From: Stropharia rugosoannulata
Lineage: Eukaryota > Basidiomycota > Agaricomycetes > Agaricales > Strophariaceae
Assembly: GCA_028532985.1 (NCBI GenBank)
Contig: JANCIK010000011.1
Coordinates: 1,736,001-1,800,000 of the forward strand
Reading direction: 5' to 3'
Length of the DNA stretch: 64,000 bases
This document shows positions 12,413 through 21,858 of the stretch, in pieces. The notes beneath the pieces are model-generated. The model saw nothing but the letters and a program-made list of their open reading frames with translations. It ran no database searches and was not told the DNA's origin. Within the stretch, counting starts at the first letter, position 1. Each line of letters opens with the position of its first letter. The translations under genes and the position numbers were made by a program.

Positions 12413-12960
12413 TTGATTCAAAATCGGAGATACATAAATCACGACCGTGCACCCCCAGGACCACAAGCCTCATCAGTACAACATACCACAGACGGTGACG
12501 GTTCTGCAACAATGAGATCCTCTGTGCTATTTTCTCTTGGTTGATTCCACAGACTCGTGGTCGGACAGTTCTGCAGTGCTTGCGCCAGAATGGATAGCAG
12601 TCAGTCACGTCTGCCGGCGTTGGCGAAGCGTCGCATTGGGCGATCCAAACTTATGAACACAAATTTCAATCCCATCCATTACCTCCAAGCGCTGGTTAAG
12701 CACTATGCTAGAAAGGTCGTCGACATCATCCGCAGATCTGTCAGTGAATATTTCATATCACACCTCGCATCCGAGAGCAGAATTGCTACGCAATTTAATC
12801 GAGCAGCTCTTTGATGAACATGGAGGCAAGACGCATAGTAATGCGCTATTTGTTAAATTTTTGCGCGAGGACATTGAGAGTGTAGAGTGGGATGGGTGGG
12901 ACTGGGAACGCAACGAGGAGGGCAGTGTGTATACTGCGACGATGGGGATGAAGAGCGATC
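12413..12960 (+). pseudogene. F-box gene relic with a large internal deletion
   Basis: Degenerate third copy of the F-box family at 21.86 and 24.19 kb. The 5' part aligns base by base with the 24.2-kb gene: 'aatgagatcctctgtgctat', 'tcagtcacgtctgccggcg', 'gcgtcgcattgggcgatcca', 'aaacttatg', and the region of LERSS...SADLSV. Frame is broken several times, including a lost stretch around the F-box. At about 12830 the alignment jumps from the 'heg/ghg' helix region (about 24590 in the paralog) straight to the C-terminal tail (about 25765), where 'atagtaatgcgc' and 'ttgcgcgagga' match. About 1.2 kb of coding sequence is therefore missing. The end region still reads FLREDIESVEWDGWD, compared with FLREKIENVDWDGWD in the intact gene. 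Not expected to make a working protein. Confidence 0.85.
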
Positions 12961-13064
12961 TGGCCAAAAGTGCCGGCTATCTAAACGACAGATCCTGCCG
13001 GATGAGGAAGACAAGTTACCAATTTAGGCATGGCTTCCACCCAATGCGCCTAGCATATCAGTAA

Positions 13065-13507
13065 GATTGGATACTATGGTATAGTGCTCTTGTCTAGGTT
13101 GATATAGATTATGTTTAGAGGGCTTTCTGCGTTTATCTTGCAAACATGGAAAGGCAGACTCGCCGGGGAAAGGTAGGCCACTGGAGAGCGGTAATGGAAC
13201 GGCGTGGCACCTACCGGTCTCTGTGTGGCGTCGTGGTAGGGGCGGCAGCGTGATTGTAAGCACCTGCGCAGCTGTGTACGCAGTAAAGGTATAGTAAGAG
13301 AAATCTTGATCTAGTCTTCCTGTATACGTGTAGTCACTCACAATTAGTATGTGGTTTTTCATGTTGTTATATACTTTATTAGGCTCATTCAATTGTAATT
13401 GAAAATGATATGTCAAAAATAAGACTTGCCTAAGCCGGACCAACCTAAGACCTTTCTACTATGGCAATCCGATCTGATATCGAGCCACATGGTACCAGTC
13501 AGCCACA
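13065..13507. other. Intergenic region
   Basis: About 440 bp upstream of the orphan coiled-coil gene. The reverse strand has an open stretch but it lacks an ATG start and resembles nothing known to me. Confidence 0.5.
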
Positions 13508-14555
13508 ATGGCGTCCTTTAAAGCTGCTTTACCTGAGGTCTTCAATAGTGCCCTCAAACTACTTGGAATGGCGTACTCTCAGGAACACTACATCGAAGTG
13601 ACTCAGCTCAAAAAATGCCAGGACATAAACAGATACTACAAAAATATCAGCAGGGAGTACCTGTTATGCGGAACCGAACGAATGCATAACTTGGTCGTTG
13701 AGGTGAAACTCTGCACGAAGGCTACCTCCGATCTCGCGCATGAGTACATCTCTGCCAGAGTGAGGCCCACGGACGGCGCACAACGGCGAGCCCCGTTCTA
13801 TGTCATTTTCGAGCATTTCCGAGGAGAGAAGCTTCTGAAAAGCACTGATCCGACAGATTGGGGACCAGACTCGGAGTCCACTGCTACCCTTCCCCCTTCT
13901 CTACCTCGTCTCAGCACGGTGCCTGAAAGCGCGGCTTCGGTATCCGATATGCTGTCCAACGACTCCTCCACAGTGCTCGACGGGTCGTCCGGCAGGCTAC
14001 AAAGCTCAAGTCTCATGGACGACAGAGTCACCCTAGTCAGCAATGCTCACGATGGCCGTTACTCAGGCAATGACGCCGTCTACCGTACACTGACATTCAG
14101 CAATGACTCCCCCTTTTATTCCTACAAGCTGGTCATTCCGCGCCGAGGATCAATACTTTTTGTTATCTGCACAGTGCTATTTCTATGCTGGATCTATTGT
14201 CAAGGTCCTCCAGGATGTCTGTAGCAATGTGTCGGCAGTTAAAGGGGATGGAAAGTGCATGAAGATTCCCATATATGCCGGCAACCGGTTGGAAATCGAA
14301 AAGTTAATCAGTATATATGAAGAGGCGAAAGCCACTTTGGAGAAGACGGTGAGTGATGATATCATTTTCTGTAAAGGTGACTATCTGATAGTAGGGATCC
14401 TTTAGGTGTCTGATATTGAACAGACCAAGCTCAAGAAGGACAAAACAATTGACAACCTGACTCAGGCGCGAGTTGTCAATCGCAACAGGATTGCCGAGTT
14501 AGAGCACCTGCTAAACCTAGCTACGCAGTCAGGAACTACTTCCTTGTCCACTTAA
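13508..14555 (+). CDS. Unrecognised protein with Ser-rich linker and C-terminal coiled coil
   Basis: I do not recognise this family. Exons 13508-14131, 14175-14348 and 14406-14555 join in phase to 315 aa. The N-terminal 110 residues look globular (FKAALPEVFNSALKLLGMAY, EYISARVRPTDGAQRRAPFY). Residues about 115-200 are Ser/Thr/Pro-rich and likely disordered. The C-terminal 90 or so are helical with heptad-like spacing (NRLEIEKLISIYEEAKATLE, QTKLKKDKTIDNLTQARVVN, RIAELEHLLNLA), so a coiled coil is likely. If the 14132-14174 intron is not removed, the protein would instead end at 14224 after a hydrophobic stretch (SILFVICTVLFLCWIY). That alternative membrane-tail isoform is possible but less likely. 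It sits between the F-box relic and the SDR array. Confidence 0.55.
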
Positions 14556-15249
14556 CTTGTAATCAACTTGTAATAGGTACTACTACTCCATTATATATTG
14601 TTCAACTAATATCTGATCTGATTCAACTTCTGACTCTTGAGTTCTTGACCTTCATTATTACCCCATATCTTTATAATTATGACACGCTTTTGTATGTAGG
14701 TGTTTGGCTGACGGAGTCGCGGCATGCAGACCTGGGTTTGAGCTGGTTATGGAGTGACAAAATGAGGTGAAATGCAATGCATTATCTGATACCGCCAACC
14801 AACCCAATCATATGTAGTACGCTATGTGTGTAGCACTACTATCGTACTTTTGCCAAACTTTTGCATCAGCGGCCAATCGGTGGCTGGCACTTTATGAGTC
14901 TATAAGCACCGCGCGCGCCAGCGCGCCCAATGCGCACTGATTGCGCGGCACGTTAACAGTGCCGTGACGCTTCATGTTATACTATTTACAAATGCTTCAC
15001 AACATTACTTACATACTTCTTTGTTTAGTGTGTACGCCCTAAGCCGCAGCGTAGCGAGGCGGAACTTGTACAAAGTTATAAATTAGCCCTGGCATTGTTT
15101 ATTTTGTAACAGATTGAATTGATCTTGTGTTGCTGGCGGGGCGCTTCATGGATAGCGCGCCCGAGTCCCTTTTTTGGAGTGCACCGGCACCAACAATACT
15201 TTTTTTTTTTTTTTGCACGCAACTGTCAGCCTGTACTATCTTGTTCAAA
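14556..15249. other. Intergenic region upstream of the SDR array
   Basis: About 700 bp. It holds a GC-rich patch of overlapping gcgc palindromes near 14905-14955, a TATA-like tataaat at about 15077, and a run of about 16 T near 15200-15216 just before the first SDR. No coding frame. Confidence 0.5.
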
Positions 15250-16456
15250 ATGCCTCCTGAACAACTTGTATGGCTCATTACTGGCTGCTCGTAAGTACAC
15301 TCGACGAAGAGACCATTATTTATGCCTTGCTCAATGCATATTCAGCTCAGGGATCGGCCGCGAGCTCACATTGGCTGCGCTTGCGCGTGGGGACAAAGTC
15401 ATCGCCACTTCGCGTGCAGGCTCCTTCGCCTCCATTGCCGACCTCAAGGATGCGGGTGCAGCCGTCCTTCCGCTCGACGTGACCGCGCCAGTTGCGGAAA
15501 TCAACCAGGTCGCTGCAGATGCTGTCAAGATATACGGACATGTCGACGTCGTGATGAACAACGCTGGTGCGTCTTGTGCTTCATCCGTCTTTGCTCGCCA
15601 TTGCCTTACGCGCCCGACCTGTGCCGCTTGTTGCACTTAGGCTACCTCTTGGGCGGCGCACTGGAAGAGATATCGCATGATGACTTGGTGGCACAGTTCA
15701 AGTAAGCCATTCCCCGAACCAAGGAACGCGGGTTGTTGTACTCATTCACCATCTAGCACGAATGTTTTCGGTGCCATGAACGAGTCGCGCGCGTTCCTGC
15801 CATATATGCGTGAACGCAGAAAAGGGACAATAGCATTTATTGGGTCCGTGTATGGTTGGACGTGAGTGGGGTTCTCCTGGTTCTCTTCGTTACATGTGTC
15901 TCAGATTTTCATCGTAGCACGGCTCCCTTTGCTGGGGCATACGTCGCAAGCAAGTTTGCTGTTCACGGTACGGGCCCCTTTGGTTGTCATTAATCAACAT
16001 TTCTGATGCTGGTTCCAGGCATGTCCGACACGCTGCACGAGGAGATCTCCCCCTTCGGCCTGCGCAGTATCTGCTTCGACTTTGGCTGCTTCCGCACCGC
16101 TGTCTTCGACAAGGTGCCCCGCTTTAAGCCTGTTATCGACGATTACAAGGAAAGAGAAGAGGAATTCATCAGCACCCTTGCTTGTATGCGTACAGTGTGT
16201 CCACACTACCTCTTCGTTGCTGACGGCCGTACTTCTTCTAGCCACCAGTGGGCATCAGAGGGGTGACCCTTCCAAGGCTGTCAACATTATCATTGACGTC
16301 CTGAAGGGCGAGGGTGTCGCTGAAGGCAAGAAGACACCCGTCGGACTCATGCTCGGCGTCGATTGCTTCGACGCGGTCAAAGATCTTTGCAAAAAGAACT
16401 TGCAGAATCTAGAGGAATGGAAAGACGTTTCTCGAAGCACGGATTTCCCGAACTAA
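15250..16456 (+). CDS. Short-chain dehydrogenase/reductase, array copy 1
   Basis: Classical SDR, predicted NAD(P)(H)-dependent oxidoreductase of unknown substrate. Exons 15250-15290, 15346-15566, 15641-15701, 15757-15861, 15918-15967, 16019-16183 and 16242-16456 give 285 aa. The cofactor-binding motif is TGCSSGIGRELTLAAL, with the first intron splitting it after TGCS. Further on are DV (adenine pocket), NNAG, catalytic Ser in FIGSVYGW and the YVASK catalytic Tyr/Lys pair. The tail has KAVNIIIDVLKGEGVAEG. All seven exons match copies 2 and 4 in length and phase, so this is a tandem duplicate. It is the most diverged of the three intact copies and the closest relative of the decayed copy at 21 kb. 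Confidence 0.92.
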
Positions 16457-17219
16457 GTGTAAGGGAATCAGCGAAACCACTACGCCGCGCGCAGATAGCT
16501 CCCACCACCCAAAACAACTTATCTCATCACTAATTGCGTGTTGGTAATAATGGTTGGGTTCATCCAAATTTGATTACTATAACATCTTCGAGGGTACGAA
16601 GGGTATCCACTTACAAATCAGTACGCATTCTGTGAGGATTGGATATAACGGCCTCGGGGATGCCATAACGGGGAAGCCCGATGTTACTATGCGCTTGGGA
16701 TTTAGTGAGTTAACTACACGAAACACATTTTATCGAAGATAAGTACAACCGGACACCAGCGGAAAACAAACGTGCGTCGTAAAATGTACAAGTCCTTGGT
16801 GTACTAACTAACCTTCAGATTTTCGTCTTTAGGAAGCCACAACTCCACCATTGTGAATTGAGTGCGCCATTGGCGTAAGCGAGGCTAATGTAACCTTGAG
16901 TCATTCGTCCTACGTGTATAGACAAAACAGGCTTTTTGCCTAGTTCACGTATACCCGTCTTAAATTCGCTTCCCCACCGGATACTGTGAAAACCCGAGAG
17001 CTATTCATTTGGACGCGTCTACGGATTGAAGTACTCATTTTGGGGAGCTACGTTGCCGACCAGGCTCACAAATTTATCTATGGACTCGCGGCACTCACTG
17101 ACATTAACTTCCCATGAAGATGCAGAGTACCCCAGTTCTTTATGTATAAAAACTACCCACTCTCACTGCTAAGCGCTTCATTCCAGCCCCACTTCACTGC
17201 ACTTTACTGACACAAGACC
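16457..17219. other. Intergenic region between SDR copies 1 and 2
   Basis: About 760 bp. Contains the SDR2 promoter with a TATA box; no gene or repeat seen otherwise. Confidence 0.55.
17145..17150 (+). promoter_or_regulatory. Probable TATA box of SDR copy 2
   Basis: tataaa 70-75 bp before the ATG at 17220, the same spacing as the TATA boxes of copies 3 and 4. Confidence 0.55.
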
Positions 17220-18452
17220 ATGCCTTCTGAGCCCTTCGTCTGGATTATTACTGGCTGCTCGTAAGCATTCAAACAGCTTCTTGTATGCTGCACAAACTTA
17301 TCATTTATTCCGCACACTTTTACCGCTCTGTAGGTCTGGACTAGGACGTGACTTGGCGCTTGCCGCACTCAAGAGAGGCGATAAAGTTATCGCGACTGCG
17401 CGTGCACAGTCATTCCACGCGATTCAGGATTTGAAGAGCCACGGCGCAGACCTTTTGGAGTTAGACGTCACCGCACATATTGACCAGCTCCGGCGGGTGG
17501 CTGCTGAGGCCGTCAAGCTGTACGGTCATGTCGATGTCATCATGAATAATGCTGGTATAATTATTTACATTTCCGACCACAGATGTCCTTTAACTAACCT
17601 AAATGCATAGGCTTCCTCCTGGGCGGATCACTCGAGGATGCAACGAACGAAGATATGATAAAGCAGTTCAAGTGAGGGCCTTGAATCGTAGTTCCTTTTA
17701 TATGTACTGTGGACTCACGCCGGCGCGCTGTTATTAGCACGAATGTATTTGGGGCAATGAACGTCTCGCGCGCGTTCTTGCCGTACTTGAGGCAGCGCGG
17801 AAAAGGAACTATTGCCTTCATTGGATCCATTTTCGGTTGGATGTGAGTGACGCTGAGCCCTAACGTCCGACTACTTTAAGCTCATGATTTCACGGTCTAC
17901 AGTCCACAACCGTTTAACGGAGTCTATAATGCGAGCAAGTTTGCGCTGCGCGGTCAGTACCAACCACTTCACGTCCCTCCCATAAAACACGACATTGATC
18001 AATTAAAAAGGTATGGCGGAGACTCTCCATGAAGAAATCTCGCCGTTAGGGTTAAATAGCATATGCTTCGAATTAGGCCTTTTCCGGACTGAAGTGCTGG
18101 GCAAAGCTTCCTCCGCTACCTCTACAATCCAGGACTACAAAGTAGCTAGCAACCTGTTCTCTGCTGTGCTTGAAGGTGAGTCCTTCTCTTCCGGCCCTTG
18201 CTCTGATCTGCGTTCCTGTGCTTACTGTGATGTTTAGATATCCACGGCAAACAGCCGGGTGATCCTGTCAAGGCTGTGAATATAATCATCAACGTGATCA
18301 AGGGTGAGGGCTCTGCAAAGGGCAAGAAGATGCCCAGCAACCTGCTTATTGGACCGGATTGCTACGATGCGGTCAAGGCACGATGCGGAAGCATACTAGT
18401 AACAATGGAAGAGTGGAAGGAAGTGACATGCAGCACTGATTTTCTCCATTAG
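17220..18452 (+). CDS. Short-chain dehydrogenase/reductase, array copy 2
   Basis: Predicted NAD(P)-dependent oxidoreductase, substrate unknown. Exons 17220-17260, 17334-17554, 17611-17671, 17738-17842, 17903-17952, 18011-18175 and 18238-18452 give 285 aa, with exon lengths identical to copy 1. Motifs: TGCSSGLGRDLALAALKRGD, LDVTAH, NNAG, Ser in FIGSIFGW and YNASK (catalytic Tyr and Lys). The NNAG-proximal region YGHVDVIMNNAG and the tail MEEWKEVTCSTDF are shared with copy 4. The G-x-x-x-G-L-G variant replaces the GIG of the other copies; it is conservative. Intact and probably functional. Confidence 0.92.
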
Positions 18453-18978
18453 CCCCCTGCTATAATATTTCACGTGTAAGTATCTGCAGGCGTAATAGAA
18501 AGATGATTTACATTTGCCATCTCTGTTCACCGCTTCCAAGGAACGTTCTCGAACAAAACATAGTCATCAATCGGAATTAACGGTATTGTGCCACATTTGC
18601 TATTCGTCTACTTATAGTACTTAATCTTCTATGAACATCACTCCATTGAAAAGCCCCACGACCAATCCACGACTCTGAACCTCGACTGGCAACTTCGACT
18701 AACGACCTATCCACAGTATCCCTGCCTAACCTTGTAGTCCGGACGTCCAGCGAATAAATGGTAAAATCACTACAATACTATGAGCTACATAACCATTTTC
18801 TAGGTTTGTGGTCTTCTCCACGGTGGAGAGCACCAAGGGAGCACTTACTCATTTCCGAGAATGTCGGTTTGCGTGTGCTATGCAAAAGCTCCAAGTTCCA
18901 AGGTATATAATCTAGTCGCATCCCTCTGCTGATTCCTTCATTCAATCTACCCTTACTGCTACAACTATATTGAAAACC
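18453..18978. other. Upstream region of SDR copy 3
   Basis: About 525 bp. The last 150 bp (from 'ccacggtggagagcacc', about 18828) are duplicated upstream of copy 4 at about 19441-19594, including the TATA box and its flanks. Confidence 0.7.
18904..18910 (+). promoter_or_regulatory. TATA box of SDR copy 3
   Basis: tatataa followed by tctagtc, 75 bp before the ATG at 18979. The identical 14-base block sits at the same place before copy 4. Confidence 0.65.
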
Positions 18979-19421
18979 ATGTCTTCTGAAACACCCTTTG
19001 TCTGGCTCATTACCGGCTGCTCGTAAGCCCTTTCTTTTTTCTTAACGGCCGACAGTATTACTGAACAAATTCTGATGAACAACCTGTACACTAGCTCTGG
19101 GATTGGACGCGATTTAACACATGCAGCACTCAAGCGAGGCGACAAAGTTATTGCCACTGCACGTGCACGGTCGTTCAGTGCAATCCAGGACTTGAAGCAA
19201 CAAGGCGGATATATTAGAGCTGGATGTGACCGCTCATATCAAGGAGCTGCGCCGGGTGGCCACAGAGGTTATCAAGCTATACGGCCATGTCGATGTCGTC
19301 GTGAACAACGCGGGTATAACCTTTTGGACGCTACTCGACCCAACCTGCCTGTTTTAATTTGTTATCCGTGTGTATAGGCTACTCTCAGTTTGGGCCCCTG
19401 GAGGAAACAAAGCTGGACGAC
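18979..19421 (+). pseudogene. SDR copy 3: frameshifted and 3'-truncated
   Basis: Starts normally (ATG 18979, TGCS split by intron 1, exon 2 from 19095 with SGIGRDLTHAALKRGDKVIA). At about 19205 it reads 'caaggcggat' where copy 4 has 'caaggcgcagat', a 2-base deletion; exon 2 is 219 nt here against 221 nt in all intact copies. The frame is lost before the adenine-pocket Asp and NNAG. Exon 3 begins at 19378 but its homology stops at about 19420. Exons 4-7, with the catalytic Ser, Tyr and Lys, are absent, and the next bases belong to the promoter of copy 4. No active enzyme is expected. Confidence 0.9.
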
Positions 19422-19521
19422 ACCCCCCTCGTAACATTGTTCACGGTGGGGAACACTTTCCGGTTTCAGAAGACTTGGGTTTACGTGTGCTATACATAAC
19501 ACGCCGAAGTTCCCAGATAAG

Positions 19522-19528
19522 TATATAA
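19522..19528 (+). promoter_or_regulatory. TATA box of SDR copy 4
   Basis: tatataa with flank tctagtc, 73 bp before the ATG at 19595; part of the duplicated promoter block shared with copy 3. Confidence 0.65.
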
Positions 19529-19594
19529 TCTAGTCAATCGATCTGCTGATACCTTCTTTCAACTTGGTTCGCTCCAGCAACTGCACTGAGAAAC

Positions 19595-20798
19595 ATGTCT
19601 ACTGACGCACCCTTTGTCTGGTTCATAACCGGCTGCTCGTAAGCCCTATTGACCTCTTTATTATCCTACAGTATGGCTGAGTGGATTCCGTACTATAACC
19701 TTATCACCAGTTCTGGAATAGGACGCGAGTTAACGGTCGCGGCGCTCAAGCGGGGCGATAAAGTCATTGCTACTGCACGCGCGCAGTCCTTCAATGCAAT
19801 ACGGGACTTGAAGGCACAAGGCGCAGATATATTAGAGCTGGATGTGACCGCACACATTGACGAGCTCCGACGCGTGGCTGCAGAGGCTGTTAAGCTGTAC
19901 GGCCATGTTGATGTGGTCATGAACAATGCTGGTATGACTCCTTTAATGCCAGACCACTGGTGGTGACACATCTGCACAGGCTACGCACAACTTGGGTCCC
20001 TAGAGGAGACAACAAACGAGGTGATGGTTGCGCAGTTCAAGTGAGCCGGCAATCTGCAGCTTGTCTGCACCATCCTACAGCGACTGATCCTGTTTTTAGC
20101 ACAAATCTATTTGGGGCAATGAATGTCTCGCGGGCGTTCTTGCCGTACATGCGAGACCGCAAGAAGGGCACGATTGCGTTCATCGGATCCTTACTGGGAT
20201 GGTGGTAAGTGCCTTCGTGTCTTATGTCTCAACCAAGTCCTGACGGATCTCTGTATCGAGCACCGACCCCTTCGGTGGCGCGTACGTCGCAAGCAAGTTT
20301 GCGCTGCGAGGTAATAGTGCTTTTTATTGATTAAAGCACCGCACTGACAGGGTTATTGCACAAGGTATGGCAGAGACCCTGCACCTGGAGATTGTCCCTT
20401 TGGGTCTGAGCAGCATATGCTTCGATTTTGGCTCGTTTAGGACTGAAGTCTTGGGGAAAGCTCCGTCCTTCACGTCCACAATTCAGGACTACAAAGAGGG
20501 CAGTGATGCAGTTTCTGCCGGAATTCGGAGTATGATTCATATTAATCTTTGCATATGTGCTTGCTCTCACTGCTTCTATTTAGACTTAAGCGGTAAACAG
20601 CCAGGCGATACAGCCAAGGCCGTAAATATTATAATCGATGTGGTGAAGGGGGAGGGTGTTGCAGAGGGCAGGGATATTCCCACCGACTTACTCCTTGGAC
20701 CAGATTGCTACGCAATGGTTAAGGCGCGCTGTGAAAGTGCACTTGAGACAATAGAGGAGTGGAGGAAGGTTACGTGCAGCACCAATTTTGACAATTAG
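19595..20798 (+). CDS. Short-chain dehydrogenase/reductase, array copy 4
   Basis: Predicted NAD(P)-dependent oxidoreductase, substrate unknown. Exons 19595-19638, 19711-19931, 19980-20040, 20100-20204, 20261-20310, 20365-20529 and 20584-20798 give 286 aa; exon 1 is one codon longer than in copies 1 and 2. Motifs: TGCSSGIGRELTVAALKRGD, LDVTAH, YGHVDVVMNNAG, Ser in FIGSLLGW, YVASK. Its promoter is a duplicate of that of broken copy 3 just upstream, so copies 3 and 4 are the most recent duplicate pair. Intact. Confidence 0.92.
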
Positions 20799-20979
20799 GA
20801 CGTAAAGGATTTTTAAGACTCACCTATATCACTAAGACTAGAAATCTATTTCCTAAGATACAAAGTACGACCACAGCTAAGCTGTCGTGTGTGAGAAGCT
20901 ACAATGACACTGACTCATCCAAATTCTTTTGATAAGAAACAAACCTTTTTGTGGTGTATACTATGCCCTTGCACGATCT

Positions 20980-21500
20980 TGCTCAAAATGCCTTATGACT
21001 CATTACCAGCTGCTCGTACTTAAGTTCTTTTGACAAGGCCGCGGCGCGTTGGCGGCGCATACCAATCCAGGTTTTGCACGTGGGAACAAAAATGCCAACA
21101 TAGAGTAGCCACCTCGCGGGTGAGAGAGTGTTTCGCCCAACTTTCGCCGATTAACCTCTTGAAAACTTGAATATTCAAGCGAATTTCAAGCTCCAATCAA
21201 GGTCGCCAACTCTTCCACTAGACGTGACTGTGCAGTACAGGAAATCAGACGAGTTAGCACGGGGCAGTCAAGGTACATGGACATGTCAAAGTTGCATCAT
21301 GGTTGAACAGCGCTGGTGTGTTTTTCCTTTTGCTCGTTCTCTTATGAGCCTCGACCACTGTGCTTGCTATACGGTTAACGAGGTGTTATATGACGACTTG
21401 GACACAGCTCAAGTAAGCCGTTTATCGGGATTCAGAATGCGAAACATTGACATTGCTCATCTGCCATCTAGCACCGAGATATCATTTGCCATGCTCATGT
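20980..21500 (+). pseudogene. SDR copy 5: decayed relic
   Basis: Collinear, heavily mutated match to copy 1: 'tcaaaatgcc' then 'ctcattaccagctgctcgta' (exon 1 and donor); 'ccactagacgtgactg' against 'ccgctcgacgtgaccg' (LDVT region); 'acatgtcaaagttgcatcatggttgaacagcgctggtg' against the HVDVVMNNAG codons; 'gacttggacacagctcaagtaagcc' against the exon 3 end; 'catctagcaccgagat' against the exon 4 acceptor. Frame is lost throughout and the part after exon 4 is not recognisable. A non-functional remnant. Confidence 0.8.
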
Positions 21501-21622
21501 TATACATACCCCAACTTTCCAGGTGTACGTCGGAATCAAGCGCATTCTCTGCCATATTTACAACGCTGCGTCCAGCATGCTGTGCAGTAATATCGTCCTC
21601 CTCGGAAGCTTGAAGGCTACCG

Positions 21623-21858
21623 TTGAGCTATCTTTAGTATAAATAATCAAACTGCCACGCACTCTCACAAATTGCACTGTGGCATGTGCAACTTGCACTT
21701 CCTCTTTCATCCAGCGACCAGACATCATAAGTAGGCACTCAGCGAGCTCAATAATAGGTCTGATGCGAGTATTACTATTAGGTTGATTCAAGCTCAGAGA
21801 TATTGATATCACGACACGCCCCAAAGACCAGAAGCGACACGAGGAGTACACCCTAGAG
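21623..21858 (+). repeat. Upstream cassette of F-box gene 1 (shared with copy 2 and the relic)
   Basis: From 'gagctatctttagta' to the ATG, collinear with 23930-24184 (same 'gagctatctttagta', 'cacgcactctcac', 'catcataagtaggc/agc', 'ggtctgatgc', 'tactattaggttgattcaa', 'cacgacacgcc' blocks) and weakly with about 12300-12440. Likely a promoter duplicated together with the gene. Confidence 0.75.

Noticed and set aside
13024..13443. 139-aa minus-strand ORF
   Set aside because: No ATG start and no recognisable domain; overlaps the decayed F-box tail flank.
15250..20798. Secondary-metabolite gene cluster (SDRs near GST, oxidase, permease)
   Set aside because: No polyketide, peptide or terpene synthase in the window, and the enzymes are separated by housekeeping genes; the SDRs are better explained as a tandem duplication.
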